Shown here piece after piece: positions 17,274 to 25,591 of a stretch of DNA of 64,000 nucleotides. The stretch lies in NCBI RefSeq assembly GCF_008386565.1, contig NZ_VUKA01000004.1:124001-188000 (forward strand). The letters run 5' to 3'. The notes below the pieces were generated by a model, which was given only the letters and a program-made list of their open reading frames with translations, had not been told where the DNA came from and made no database searches. The stretch's first letter is position 1; every line of letters begins with the position of its first letter. The position numbers and the translations under genes were made by a program. The stretch comes from Teichococcus oryzae (GTDB lineage: Bacteria > Pseudomonadota > Alphaproteobacteria > Acetobacterales > Acetobacteraceae).

Positions 17274-19373
17274 ATGCCGCGTCTGCTTCCTGCCGTTCTG
17301 GCCATGCTGGCCACCCTGATGCCGGCGTTGCCTGCCCCCGCGCTGGAAAGCCCGCCCGTGCGCACGGAGCGGGCGCGCATGACCCTGGTTTCCGACGCCG
17401 CGGCCATCGCCCCCGGCGGAAGCTTCCGCCTCGGCCTCCGGCAGGAGCTGGAGCCGGGCTGGCACACCTATTGGCGCAATCCCGGCGATGCCGGCGCGGC
17501 GCCCGAGATCAGCTTCACCGCGCCCGCCGGGCTGGCGGTCACCGAGTTCGAGTGGCCGGCGCCGCATGCCCTGCCCTTCGGCCCGCTGGTGAATTACGGC
17601 TACGAGAACGCGGTGCTGCTGCCGTTCAGCGCCACCGCCCCGGAAGGGCTGCGGCCGGGCGACACGCTGGTTCTGGAAGCCCATGCCACTTGGCTGATCT
17701 GCAAGGAGATCTGCGTTCCCGAGGAAGGCCGCTTCCGGCTCGACCTGCCGGTGGAAGCCGCCCCCCGCGCCGACCCGGCCATCGCCCCCTCCTTCCGTGC
17801 GGCGGATCTCGCCCGGCCACGCCAGGCGCCGTGGGAAGCCCGCATCGGCTTCGACGGGGAAGCCGGCGCCCTGCGATTGGACAGCCCCGATTTCTCCCCC
17901 GCGACCCTGCAGGACGCGCATTTCTTTCCCGTCGATCCCAGCCTGATCGACCATGCGGCGCCGCAGATGCCGCAGATCCAGGAAGGCTCGGTGCGGCTGA
18001 GCCTGAAGCGTGGCATGGCGCCGCTGCCGCCCGGCCCCGCTGCCGGCGTGCTGGTGCTGATCGATGGCGCCGGCACGCGCAGCGCCTATGACATCGCCCC
18101 CATCCCCGCCGAGGTGCCGCCCCCCCTGATCGGCGACACCGAGGCGATGCCGCTGTGGAAGGCGCTGCTGCTGTCGGCCCTGGGCGGGCTGGTGCTGAAC
18201 CTGATGCCCTGCGTGTTCCCGATCCTGGCCATGAAGGCCATGGCGCTGGCGCGCCTGTCGGGCGCGGCGCGCGGCGTGGTGCGCGGCCACGCCGCCTCCT
18301 ACACGCTGGGGGTGGTGCTGTCCTTCCTGGCGCTGGGCGGCATCATGGTGGGGCTGCGCATGGCGGGGATGGCGGTGGGCTGGGGCTTCCAGTTCACCGC
18401 GCCGGGCTTTGTCGCGGTCATGGCCTGGCTGATGCTGGCGGTCGGGCTGAACCTTTCGGGCGTGTTCCGCGTCGGCGGCCCGGTCGGCGCCGGCAACACC
18501 CTGGCGTCGCAGGGCGGGCATCTCGGCAGCCTGGCCACCGGCGCGCTGGCGGTGCTGGTCGCCACCCCCTGCACCGCGCCCTTCATGGCGGCGGCCATCG
18601 GCACCGCCATGGTGCTGCCCTATCTGGAGGGCCTGGGCATCTTCATCGCCCTCGGCCTCGGCATGGCGGCGCCCTATGCGCTGCTCGGGTTGTGGCCCGG
18701 GCTGGCGCGCCACCTGCCGCGTCCCGGCGCCTGGATGGAAGTGCTGCGGCAGGTCCTCGCCTTCCCCATGTATGGCGCCGCGCTGTGGCTGGTGTGGGTG
18801 CTGGCGCAGCAGGTGGCGCCGGCCGGCCTGGCCGTGGCGCTGGCCGGCGCGCTGGCCATCGGCTTCGCGGCCTGGGCGCTCGGCCTGGCGCAGGCGGCGC
18901 GCCGCCCGCTCGGGCGCCGCCTCGGCTGGGCCGGCGCGGTTCTGGGCGCCGCCCTGGCGCTGGCGGCGCTGCCCATCCTGTCGGCCACGCCGCCGGCCCG
19001 CGCCGGTGACCCTTCCATGACCGGGGCCGAGGCGTGGTCGGAACAGCGCCTGGCCGAGCTGCGCGCCGAAGGGCGGCCGGTCTTCGTCAACATGACCGCC
19101 GCCTGGTGCATCACCTGCAAGGTGAATGAGCGTGTGGCGCTGCGGCGCGAGGCGGTGCTGGATGCCTTTGCCCGCCGCAACATCGCCATCCTGGAAGGCG
19201 ACTGGACCGATGGCGGGCCGGCGATCGCCGCCGTGCTGCGTGCCTTCGGCCGGGAAGGCGTGCCGCTCTACCTGCTCTACCCGGCGGGCGGGGGGGAGGC
19301 GGAGGTGCTGCCGCAGATCCTCACCGAAGGCGCGCTGGTGCACGCACTGGAAGCCGCCGCGCCGCTGCGCTGA
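17274..19373 (+). CDS. ScsB/DsbD-like protein-disulfide reductase
   Basis: A 699-residue three-domain thiol transporter. A signal peptide (residues 1-24) is followed by a periplasmic domain with a Cys143/Cys147 pair (WLICKEIC), as in ScsB rather than classical DsbD. The central polytopic DsbD domain has the buried redox Cys in LNLMPCVFPIL and VATPCTAPF. The C-terminal thioredoxin-like domain carries AAWCITCKVN. It moves electrons from cytoplasmic thioredoxin to periplasmic targets such as cytochrome c maturation factors or copper-resistance proteins. No ScsC or ScsD partner is adjacent. Confidence 0.92.
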   Translation: MPRLLPAVLAMLATLMPALPAPALESPPVRTERARMTLVSDAAAIAPGGSFRLGLRQELEPGWHTYWRNPGDAGAAPEISFTAPAGLAVTEFEWPAPHALPFGPLVNYGYENAVLLPFSATAPEGLRPGDTLVLEAHATWLICKEICVPEEGRFRLDLPVEAAPRADPAIAPSFRAADLARPRQAPWEARIGFDGEAGALRLDSPDFSPATLQDAHFFPVDPSLIDHAAPQMPQIQEGSVRLSLKRGMAPLPPGPAAGVLVLIDGAGTRSAYDIAPIPAEVPPPLIGDTEAMPLWKALLLSALGGLVLNLMPCVFPILAMKAMALARLSGAARGVVRGHAASYTLGVVLSFLALGGIMVGLRMAGMAVGWGFQFTAPGFVAVMAWLMLAVGLNLSGVFRVGGPVGAGNTLASQGGHLGSLATGALAVLVATPCTAPFMAAAIGTAMVLPYLEGLGIFIALGLGMAAPYALLGLWPGLARHLPRPGAWMEVLRQVLAFPMYGAALWLVWVLAQQVAPAGLAVALAGALAIGFAAWALGLAQAARRPLGRRLGWAGAVLGAALALAALPILSATPPARAGDPSMTGAEAWSEQRLAELRAEGRPVFVNMTAAWCITCKVNERVALRREAVLDAFARRNIAILEGDWTDGGPAIAAVLRAFGREGVPLYLLYPAGGGEAEVLPQILTEGALVHALEAAAPLR

Positions 19374-19455
19374 CCCCGGCCCCAACTCGGCCCGCCCGCT
19401 TGACCGTCCTTTGGCCCCGCCTAGGCTGGCAGTGGCAAGCGGAGGAATGGCGACG

Positions 19456-20937
19456 ATGACATTGGCGATGAGCTGGGATGAATGGCACCGGCATGACGGC
19501 GTGGCCCTGGCGGGGCGTGTCCGGCGCGGCGAGGTCACGCCCGCCGAGCTGGCCGCCCAGGCCGCCGCCGCCATCGCCCGCACCAACCCCGCCCTCGACG
19601 CCGTGCTGGAGGTGTTCGAGGATGTTGTGGCCGACCCGCTGAAGGACGGCATGGACCCGGCCGGCGCCTTCGCCGGCGTGCCCTATCTAATGAAGGATCT
19701 GGGCCCGACGCTGCGCGGGCGGCGGCAGGAGATGGGCTCGCTGCTGATGCGCGGCCATGTGGCGGCCGGGGACAGCTTCCTCACCGGCCGGATCCGCCAG
19801 GCGGGGCTCAACATCATCGGCCGCACCACCACGCCGGAATTTGGCTGCTGCTCCTCGGCCGAGAACCCGGCGGTCTGCGTCACCCGCAATCCCTGGAACA
19901 CGGGTTTCACCACCTGCGGCTCCTCGGCCGGCACGGCGGCAATGGTGGCGGCGGGCGCGGTGCCGCTGTCGCATGCGACGGATGGCGGCGGCTCGATCCG
20001 CATTCCCGCCGGGGTGAACGGCAATCTGGGGCTGAAGCCATCGCGCGGGGTGCTGTCGGTCGCGCCGGGGCTGTCGGACCTGTCGGGCCTGGTGTCCACC
20101 CAAGGGTGCCAGAGCCGCACGGTGCGCGACACGGCGCTGTTCATCGACAGCTGCCGCGGCGGCGCGCCGGGCGAGTTCATGCCCTACTGGACGCCGCCCG
20201 AGCCTTATTCCGAACTGATCCGGCGCGACCCGAAGCCGCTGCGCATCGCCCTGTCGCATGAATGGGGCGACTACCGCGCCGTGCCGGAATTCGTGGCCGA
20301 GCTGGAGCGCGTGGGGCGGCTGCTGGAAGGGCTTGGCCACCATGTCGAATGGGTGGTGCCGGAGGTCGATTTCCGCGCCGCCTATGCCGCCCAGACCACC
20401 TGCTACATCACCAATTTCGCGCAAACCATCGCCGGCCTGCTGCGCCAGAAGGGACTGGAGCGCCCGCCCGCCGATCTGGTGGAGCCGATGAACATCCGCA
20501 TCTGGGAAGCCGGCATCAATGCCAGCTATTCCGAGCGGGCGGCGATGCAGGCGGTGTTCAACACCGCCTCCCGCGCCTTCGGCGCCTTTTTCGAGCAATG
20601 GGACATCCTGCTGACGCCGATCACCGCCTTGCCGACGCCGCCGCTGGGCACCACCGAATACCTGACCCTCAGCAACAATCCCGATGTGCGGGACTGGTTC
20701 AACAACCTGTGGAAGTTCTTCGCCTACACGCCGCTGTCCAACCTGTGCGGCATTCCGGGGCTTTCCATGCCGCTGGGCCGGCAGGCCCATGGCCTGCCGC
20801 TTGGCATCCAGGCGCAAACGAAGCAGGCAGGGGACGGGCTGCTGCTGCAACTGGCGGCGCAGATCGAGCGGGCGCTGGACGGCCAATGGAATGACGGCCG
20901 CCTGCCCGGCGTGCACGTGACCAATGCTGTATCATGA
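19456..20937 (+). CDS. Amidase signature family protein
   Basis: A 493-residue amidase. The Ser-cisSer-Lys triad is visible: Lys80 (YLMKD), cis-Ser156 in the CGSSAGTAA loop and nucleophile Ser180 in DGGGSIRIPA. GSSAG and DGGGS replace the commoner GSSGG and DTGGS, small variations within the family. It hydrolyses an amide of unknown identity; a GatA role is unlikely without gatB/gatC. The start ATG at 19456 lies 10 nt after a GGAGG site, better spaced than ATG 19447, which is almost on top of it. Confidence 0.9.
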   Translation: MTLAMSWDEWHRHDGVALAGRVRRGEVTPAELAAQAAAAIARTNPALDAVLEVFEDVVADPLKDGMDPAGAFAGVPYLMKDLGPTLRGRRQEMGSLLMRGHVAAGDSFLTGRIRQAGLNIIGRTTTPEFGCCSSAENPAVCVTRNPWNTGFTTCGSSAGTAAMVAAGAVPLSHATDGGGSIRIPAGVNGNLGLKPSRGVLSVAPGLSDLSGLVSTQGCQSRTVRDTALFIDSCRGGAPGEFMPYWTPPEPYSELIRRDPKPLRIALSHEWGDYRAVPEFVAELERVGRLLEGLGHHVEWVVPEVDFRAAYAAQTTCYITNFAQTIAGLLRQKGLERPPADLVEPMNIRIWEAGINASYSERAAMQAVFNTASRAFGAFFEQWDILLTPITALPTPPLGTTEYLTLSNNPDVRDWFNNLWKFFAYTPLSNLCGIPGLSMPLGRQAHGLPLGIQAQTKQAGDGLLLQLAAQIERALDGQWNDGRLPGVHVTNAVS

Positions 20938-20945
20938 GGGGAATG

Positions 20946-21020
20946 TGGAGCGGGCGATGGGAATTGAACCCACGACATTCAGCTTGGGAAGCTGACGTTC
21001 TACCTCTGAACTACGCCCGC
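20946..21020 (-). tRNA. tRNA-Gly(CCC)
   Basis: On the minus strand the 7-bp acceptor stem GCGGGCG/CGCCCGC, D-arm (GTTC/GAAC), anticodon stem TCAGC/GCTGA with loop TTCCCAA (anticodon CCC) and T-arm GTGGG-TTCAATT-CCCAT fold completely. The discriminator base is followed by an encoded CCA at 20946-20948. It decodes GGG. It lies alone between the amidase gene and metZ. Confidence 0.95.
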
Positions 21021-21030
21021 ATCTGAAGGC

Positions 21031-21059
21031 GTTCTAGCCCGGCCTTGTGCGGGGGGCAA
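21031..21059 (-). promoter_or_regulatory. Candidate promoter of tRNA-Gly
   Basis: On the minus strand TTGCCC (21054-21059) and TAGAAC (21031-21036) are 17 nt apart, each with four consensus matches. The -10 ends 10 nt before the tRNA 5' end, a good distance for a short leader. Confidence 0.5.
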
Positions 21060-21095
21060 GCGGGGCGTAAGGTCCGCGCACCCCGTCATCGGGGT

Positions 21096-21152
21096 GCTCG
21101 CGATTTGTCCGGCCAGCTTGCGGCGAGCTTAAACAATCGCGCTAAACGGCCG
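21096..21152 (+). promoter_or_regulatory. SAM-II riboswitch upstream of metZ
   Basis: The segment fits the SAM-II H-type pseudoknot. P1 is GCTCGC (21096-21101) with GCGAGC (21123-21128). The loop carries the conserved GATTTG and GCTTGCG. An A-rich linker (TTAAACAATCGC) leads to the conserved GCTAAA at 21141-21146, and CGGCC (21110-21114) pairs with GGCCG (21148-21152) to close the pseudoknot. S-adenosylmethionine binding in this class lowers expression of methionine-synthesis genes, matching the metZ gene 78 nt downstream. A weak promoter (TTGTGC 21045-21050, 17 nt, TAAGGT 21068-21073) would start the leader near 21080. A further hairpin (21078-21097) partly overlaps P1. Confidence 0.88.
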
Positions 21153-21229
21153 CGGCGGTTCCGCGCGCTTTGGGGCCGCCCGACCGGGCCGGGTTGTATG
21201 AACTGCCAGCCCGAGAGTTTGCCCGACCG

Positions 21230-22459
21230 ATGGCCAAGCCCGCTGCCCCCCACCCGTTGCGCCCCGCCACCCAGCTGGTGCGCAGCGGCCAGATGCGCAC
21301 CAACCTGGACGAAACCAGCGAGGCGCTCTTTCTGACCTCCGGCTTCGTTTATGACAGCGCCCTGCAGGCGGAGCAGACCTTCACCGGAGAGGCCGAGCAC
21401 TTCCAGTATTCCCGCTTCGGCAACCCGACGGTGCAGATGCTGGAAGCGCGCCTGGCGATGCTGGAAGGCGCCGAGGCCTGCCGCGCCACCGGCACCGGCA
21501 TGGCGGCGGTGTCCTCCGCCATGCTGTCGCACCTGAAGGCGGGGGACCGGGTGGTGGCCTCCCGCGCGCTGTTCGGCTCCTGCCACTGGATCGTCTCGAC
21601 CCTGCTGCCGCGCTACGGCATCCAGACCGAGTTCGTCGATGGCGGCGACCTGAACCAGTGGGAAGCCGCCTTCCGCCGCCCCTGCCAGCTGGTGCTGCTG
21701 GAAACCCCCTCCAACCCGATGCTGGAGCTTGTGGACCTGAAGGCGGTGTGCGACCTCGCCCACAAGGCGGGCGCCATCGTGGTGGTGGACAATGTGTTCG
21801 CCACGCCACTGCTGCAGAAGCCCATGAAGTTCGGCGCCGATGTGGTGGTGTATTCCGCCACCAAGCATTTCGACGGCCAGGGCCGGGTGATGGGCGGCGC
21901 CGTTCTGGGCTCCAGGAAGTGGATCGAGGAGGTGCTGCAACCCTTCACCCGCAACACCGGCACGGCGATCTCCCCCTTCAATGCTTGGGTGATCCTGAAG
22001 GGGCTGGAAACCCTGCATCTGCGCGTGCCGGCGATGAGCCGCTCCGCCGCCGCCATCGCGCAGATGCTGGAGGAGCGGAGCGAGGTTGTGCAGGTCTGCT
22101 ACCCCTACCTCGCCAGCCATCCGCAATATGAGCTGGCCAAGAAGCAGATGTCGGGCGGCGGCACGCTGGTGTCCTTCTCGCTGAAGGGCAAGGCGGAGGC
22201 ATTCCGCTTCCTCGACGCGCTGCGGGTGATCGACATTTCCAACAATCTGGGCGACGCCAAGAGCCTGATCACCCATCCCGCCACCACCACCCATTCCAAG
22301 GTGGGGCCGGAGGAGCGGGCGCGGCTCGGCATTTCCGACGGCGCCGTGCGCCTTTCCGTGGGCCTCGAGGATGTCGAGGACCTGGTGGAGGACATCGCCG
22401 CGGCGCTTGACGCGGCCTCGGGCGACAACCCGGCGCCCGTCCGCCCGCAGCACGGCTGA
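21230..22459 (+). CDS. metZ: O-succinylhomoserine sulfhydrylase
   Basis: A 409-residue PLP enzyme of the Cys/Met metabolism family that makes homocysteine from O-succinylhomoserine and sulfide. The PLP Lys is Lys212 in YSATKHFDGQG. YSRFGNPTVQMLE, the ATGTGMAAV cofactor loop and DNVFATPLLQKP are family signatures. MAKPAAPHPLRPATQLVRSG is the typical MetZ start, so ATG 21230 is chosen; a TTG at 21170 would run nearly to the riboswitch. The SAM-II riboswitch upstream supports the methionine-pathway assignment over cystathionine gamma-synthase. The stop overlaps the next gene by 1 nt. Confidence 0.93.
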   Translation: MAKPAAPHPLRPATQLVRSGQMRTNLDETSEALFLTSGFVYDSALQAEQTFTGEAEHFQYSRFGNPTVQMLEARLAMLEGAEACRATGTGMAAVSSAMLSHLKAGDRVVASRALFGSCHWIVSTLLPRYGIQTEFVDGGDLNQWEAAFRRPCQLVLLETPSNPMLELVDLKAVCDLAHKAGAIVVVDNVFATPLLQKPMKFGADVVVYSATKHFDGQGRVMGGAVLGSRKWIEEVLQPFTRNTGTAISPFNAWVILKGLETLHLRVPAMSRSAAAIAQMLEERSEVVQVCYPYLASHPQYELAKKQMSGGGTLVSFSLKGKAEAFRFLDALRVIDISNNLGDAKSLITHPATTTHSKVGPEERARLGISDGAVRLSVGLEDVEDLVEDIAAALDAASGDNPAPVRPQHG

Positions 22460-23226
22460 TGCCGGAAGCCGCCGCGCTGGCGGCGACGCTGCTGGCGGCG
22501 CTGGCGGCGGGGCTGGCGCGCGGCTTCTCGGGCTTCGGCGCGGCGCTGATCTTTGTTCCGCTGGCCAGCGCGGCGCTGGGGCCGCAGGCGGCGGCGCCGC
22601 TGCTGATGCTGATGGACAACCCCACCGCCCTGCCCCTGGTGCCCCGCGCCTGGGCGCAGGTGGCGGAGCGGGCCGGGCGGCGCGAGATCGGCACGCTGGT
22701 GATCGGGGCCCTGGTGGGCGCGCCGCTCGGAGCCTGGCTGCTGGTGGCTGCCGATCCGGTGACGCTGCGCTGGGCCATGTGCGCCCTTGTGGCGGCGATG
22801 CTGGCGCTGCTCACCTCCGGCTGGCGCTACCATGGACCCGTGCGGCTGCGGCTTTCCATCGCGGTGGGAGCGCTGTCGGGCTTCTGTTCCGGCGCGGCGC
22901 AGATGGGCGGGCCGCCGGTGGTCGCCTACTGGCTCGGCGGCGCCATTCCGGCGGCGAGGCTGCGCGCCAACATCGTGCTGTTCTTCGCCGCCAGCGGGCT
23001 GATCAGCTTCGTCACCTATCTGGCGGCGGGGCTGCTGGACGCGGCCCTGCTGTGGCTGGCCCTGGCCGTGGCGCCGGCCTATGCCTTTGGGCTGTGGCTC
23101 GGCAGCCGGATGTTCGGCCTGGCGAGCGAGGCGCAGTTCCGCCGCGCCTGCCTGGCCTTGATCGCTTTATCCGCGCTGCTGGGCCTGCCCCTGTGGGACG
23201 GGTTGCTTCAGCCCGGCGGCAGGTAG
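22459..23226 (+). CDS. TauE/SafE family sulfite/sulfonate exporter-like protein
   Basis: A 255-residue polytopic membrane protein with about eight hydrophobic segments and the TauE/SafE repeats (RGFSGFGAALIFVPLAS near the start, GFCSGAAQMGGPPVVAYWLGG in the second half). The family exports sulfite, sulfoacetate or similar organosulfur anions. It overlaps the metZ stop by one base, so it is translationally coupled to sulfur assimilation and under the same SAM-II control. A role in moving a sulfur compound linked to methionine synthesis is inferred. Confidence 0.88.
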   Translation: MPEAAALAATLLAALAAGLARGFSGFGAALIFVPLASAALGPQAAAPLLMLMDNPTALPLVPRAWAQVAERAGRREIGTLVIGALVGAPLGAWLLVAADPVTLRWAMCALVAAMLALLTSGWRYHGPVRLRLSIAVGALSGFCSGAAQMGGPPVVAYWLGGAIPAARLRANIVLFFAASGLISFVTYLAAGLLDAALLWLALAVAPAYAFGLWLGSRMFGLASEAQFRRACLALIALSALLGLPLWDGLLQPGGR

Positions 23227-23513
23227 CTGCGGCCGTCCAGATAAGCCTTGCGCCAGCGCAGGATGCGGGTTTCGCCGAATACGCCCGCGCTGCTGAACGG
23301 GTCGGCGGCGATGAAGGCCTCGGCCTCGGCGCGGTCCTCGGTGTCCACGATGTAGAGGCTGCCGATCCCCTCCCCCGTTTGCTCGTCGAGCAGGGCGCCG
23401 CAGGCCAGCAGCTTGGCGGCGTTGTCGGCCAGGAACTTCAGGTGGGCGGGGCGCGTCGATGTGCGCAGCGCCAGGGCGCCGGGCTTGTCGGTCGCCTCGA
23501 TCATGTAGGGCAT
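23208..23513 (-). CDS. YciI family protein
   Basis: A 101-residue dimeric alpha/beta-barrel-like protein. MPYMIEATDKPGALALR, RPAHLKFL and the conserved EAEAFIAADPFSSAGVF stretch are YCII-domain hallmarks, including the His and Asp that form its proposed active site. Function unknown. It converges on the TauE gene with a 19-nt overlap. The 450 nt upstream are non-coding and strongly structured (see 23588-23839). Confidence 0.88.
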   Translation of the reverse strand: MPYMIEATDKPGALALRTSTRPAHLKFLADNAAKLLACGALLDEQTGEGIGSLYIVDTEDRAEAEAFIAADPFSSAGVFGETRILRWRKAYLDGRSYLPPG

Positions 23514-23587
23514 GCCGCGATTCCTCCTTGTTGGAAGAACGCAGCCTATCGCCTGCCACGGCGGAGGAAAGAGGCCGAAGGAAGGGG

Positions 23588-23839
23588 GGACGCGGACCGG
23601 GGGTTGCACGCCCTGCCCGCGTGCAAATCCAGTCTCACCGGCGGCTTCCCCCTTCAGGCGCCGCTCGGCTGGGTCGGACGGTTCGCATAGTGCGCCCGAC
23701 CACCCCGGTCCGCTCCCGGCTGGCGACCTCCCCTGCAGGTCACCGGCCGGATCCCGCAGCGCTGCAAGGGCCTGGCGGAACCCGGGGGAGAGTGCGGGAT
23801 CCGGTGTCGCGGCGGGACGGTAGTAGAACCGCGTCCGCC
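23588..23839 (-). ncRNA. Candidate structured RNA or long 5' leader upstream of yciI-like gene
   Basis: The 448-nt gap 23514-23961 holds no convincing gene but many inverted repeats. Long-range pair: GGACGCGG (23588-23595) with CCGCGTCC (23829-23836). Inside it: TTGCACGC/GCGTGCAA (23604-23626); GGTCGG...CCGACC with inner CGCA/TGCG (about 23672-23702); a 14-bp hairpin with one mismatch (23716-23750); CCGGATCCCGCA/TGCGGGATCCGG (23747-23758 with 23793-23804). A competing hairpin (23811-23839) would exclude the long-range stem. A minus-strand promoter (TTGACC 23893-23898, 17 nt, TTAATT 23870-23875) would start transcription near 23863. It does not match RNase P, tmRNA, SRP RNA, 6S, cobalamin or glycine riboswitch motifs. 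Strand and role are inference. Confidence 0.35.
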
Positions 23840-23869
23840 AAGCCCTCGCTGCAACTGCGAGTTATTCGC

Positions 23870-23898
23870 AATTAACGGCCATATTGGTCCTTGGTCAA
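23870..23898 (-). promoter_or_regulatory. Candidate minus-strand promoter
   Basis: TTGACC (five consensus matches) and TTAATT (three matches) lie 17 nt apart, directly downstream of the ThDP-enzyme terminator and directly upstream of the structured region leading to the YciI gene. Confidence 0.45.
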
Positions 23899-23920
23899 GC
23901 GTCTTTTGCGAGTCCTTCGC

Positions 23921-23952
23921 AAAAACTTCGGGCCGGGGAAGATCCCCGGCCC
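23921..23952 (-). terminator. Intrinsic terminator of ThDP enzyme gene
   Basis: GGGCCGGGGA (23930-23939) pairs perfectly with TCCCCGGCCC (23943-23952) around a 3-nt loop. Read on the minus strand it is followed by GAAGTTTTT. It lies 9 nt after the ThDP gene stop. A second 8-bp hairpin, TTTTGCGA/TCGCAAAA (23904-23924), follows. Confidence 0.8.
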
Positions 23953-23961
23953 TGCCGCGCC

Positions 23962-25503
23962 TCAGATCATCAGCTCGATCAGGAACGGCGCGTTGCTGGC
24001 GCAGGACTGCGCCAACAGGTCGCCGCACTGTTCCAGCGTGGTGGCGCGCGCCGCCTCCACCCCCATGCCCTGGGCCAGTTGCAGCCAGTCCAGATCCGGG
24101 TTGCCCAGGTCCAGCATGCTCATCGCCGTGGGCCCGGGATTGGCGCCGACATTCTGGTATTCGCCGATCAGGATCTGGTACTTGCGATTCGACAGGATGA
24201 TGGTGGTCACCGGCAGCTTCTCGCGCGCCTGGGTCCACAGGGCCTGCAAGGTGTACATGCCCGAGCCATCGGCCTGCAGGTTGATCACCCGGCGGTCGCC
24301 GCCCGCCCCGATCGCGGCGCCGGTGGCCAGCGGCATGCCGCAGCCAATGGCGCCGCCGGTGATCTGCAGCCAGTCATGCGGCGGCGCAGCGTGGGTGTGC
24401 GGATAGAAGCCGCGTCCGAAGGAGACGCTTTCATCCGTGATGATCGCCCCCTCCGGCATCACCGCCGCCAAGGTGCGCGCCAGGCCTTCCGGCGTCGGCG
24501 CGCCGCGCGCCACCTCGGGGCGCGGACCGGGATCGGGAACCGCCACCTCCGGCGCGCCCAGCTCCTCTGCCAGGGCGCGCAGCCCGGCGATGCAATCCTC
24601 CTCGTAGCGCGTCAGCGGATGGACGGTGGCGCCTTCCGGGTAATGCAGGCTGGGCTTGCCGGGATAGGCGAAGAAGCCGACCGGCGCCTTGCTGTTCACC
24701 AGGATCAGGTGCTCGACATCCTTCAGCGCCTCGACGGCCGCATCCACCGGATAGGGCACGCGCTCCAGCTGCAGGCGCCCGCGGCCACGCTCGACGCGGG
24801 CGTTGGACATCTCCGCCAGGACGCGCGCGCCGGTCGCCGTGGCGATGCGGTGCGCCAGGGCCTGCGCCTCGGCGCGCAGCGCCGGGCCGCCGAGCAGGAT
24901 CAGCACGTTGCGCTTTTCCCGCAGCAGCCGCGCGGCGCCGCGGACGGCATGGGGGTCGGGCGGCTGGATGGCGGGAACAGGCAGGGCCTCCGCCGGCTCG
25001 CCACCCTCGTTCCAGGCGGTGTCGGCGGGCAGGATCAGGGTGGCGATGCCGCCCGGCGCGGTGCGGGCCGCCTGCACCGCCACGGCGGCATCCTGGCCGA
25101 CGCGGCGGGAATCGGTGGCGGTGCGCACCCAGGCCGAAACCGGCCGGGCCCAGCCTTCCGTGTCGGCGGTGAGCTGCGCGTCATAGGGGCGGTGATAGGT
25201 CGCCTGGTCACCGACGATGTTGACGATGCCGCTGCGGGCGCGCCGCGCATTGTGCAGGTTGGCCAGGCCGTTCGCCAGGCCGGGCCCGCAATGCAGCAGC
25301 GTCGCAGCGGGCCGGCCGGACATGCGCCAATAGCCGTCGGCCATGCCGGTGACGATGTTTTCCTGCAGTCCCAGCACGCAGCGCAGGCCCGGAATGCGGT
25401 CCAGCGCGGCGACGAAATGCATCTCGCTGGTGCCAGGATTGGCGAAACAGGTCTTCAGGCCGGACTTGACTAGAGTATGCACCAGGCTTTCGGCGCCGTT
25501 CAT
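23962..25503 (-). CDS. Thiamine-diphosphate-dependent enzyme, acetolactate synthase large-subunit-like
   Basis: A 513-residue three-domain ThDP enzyme. The N-terminal PYR domain carries the catalytic Glu48 (GLQENIVTGMADGYWRMSG), and residues about 185-310 form the central domain. The C-terminal PP domain has the ThDP/Mg motif as LQADGSGMY...IILSN, where the usual GDG and NN are ADG and SN. The length is near benzoylformate decarboxylase and shorter than anabolic IlvB (about 560-600). No small regulatory subunit is adjacent, so a decarboxylase or lyase is likelier than IlvB. It ends with a strong terminator. Confidence 0.85.
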   Translation of the reverse strand: MNGAESLVHTLVKSGLKTCFANPGTSEMHFVAALDRIPGLRCVLGLQENIVTGMADGYWRMSGRPAATLLHCGPGLANGLANLHNARRARSGIVNIVGDQATYHRPYDAQLTADTEGWARPVSAWVRTATDSRRVGQDAAVAVQAARTAPGGIATLILPADTAWNEGGEPAEALPVPAIQPPDPHAVRGAARLLREKRNVLILLGGPALRAEAQALAHRIATATGARVLAEMSNARVERGRGRLQLERVPYPVDAAVEALKDVEHLILVNSKAPVGFFAYPGKPSLHYPEGATVHPLTRYEEDCIAGLRALAEELGAPEVAVPDPGPRPEVARGAPTPEGLARTLAAVMPEGAIITDESVSFGRGFYPHTHAAPPHDWLQITGGAIGCGMPLATGAAIGAGGDRRVINLQADGSGMYTLQALWTQAREKLPVTTIILSNRKYQILIGEYQNVGANPGPTAMSMLDLGNPDLDWLQLAQGMGVEAARATTLEQCGDLLAQSCASNAPFLIELMI

Positions 25504-25591
25504 GCCGTCTCTCCCCATGAGTCGTGGTGGGGAGGAGCCTGGAACGAAAGCGCCGCGCCGCCAAGGGCACGGCGCCAGGAACCGACAGGAT

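Noticed and set aside
14718-19652. Very long minus-strand frame continuing through hrpB into the DsbD-like gene region
   Set aside because: Only the hrpB part has family sequence; the rest is the antisense shadow of the DsbD-like gene.
23521-23880. RNase P RNA, tmRNA, tRNA-Sec, cobalamin or glycine riboswitch in the structured gap
   Set aside because: Diagnostic motifs (GAGGAAAGTCCGGGC, B12 box, tandem glycine aptamer core, tRNA-Sec long acceptor arm) are absent; short resemblances such as GGGAGAGTGC or AAATCCAG lie in the wrong context.
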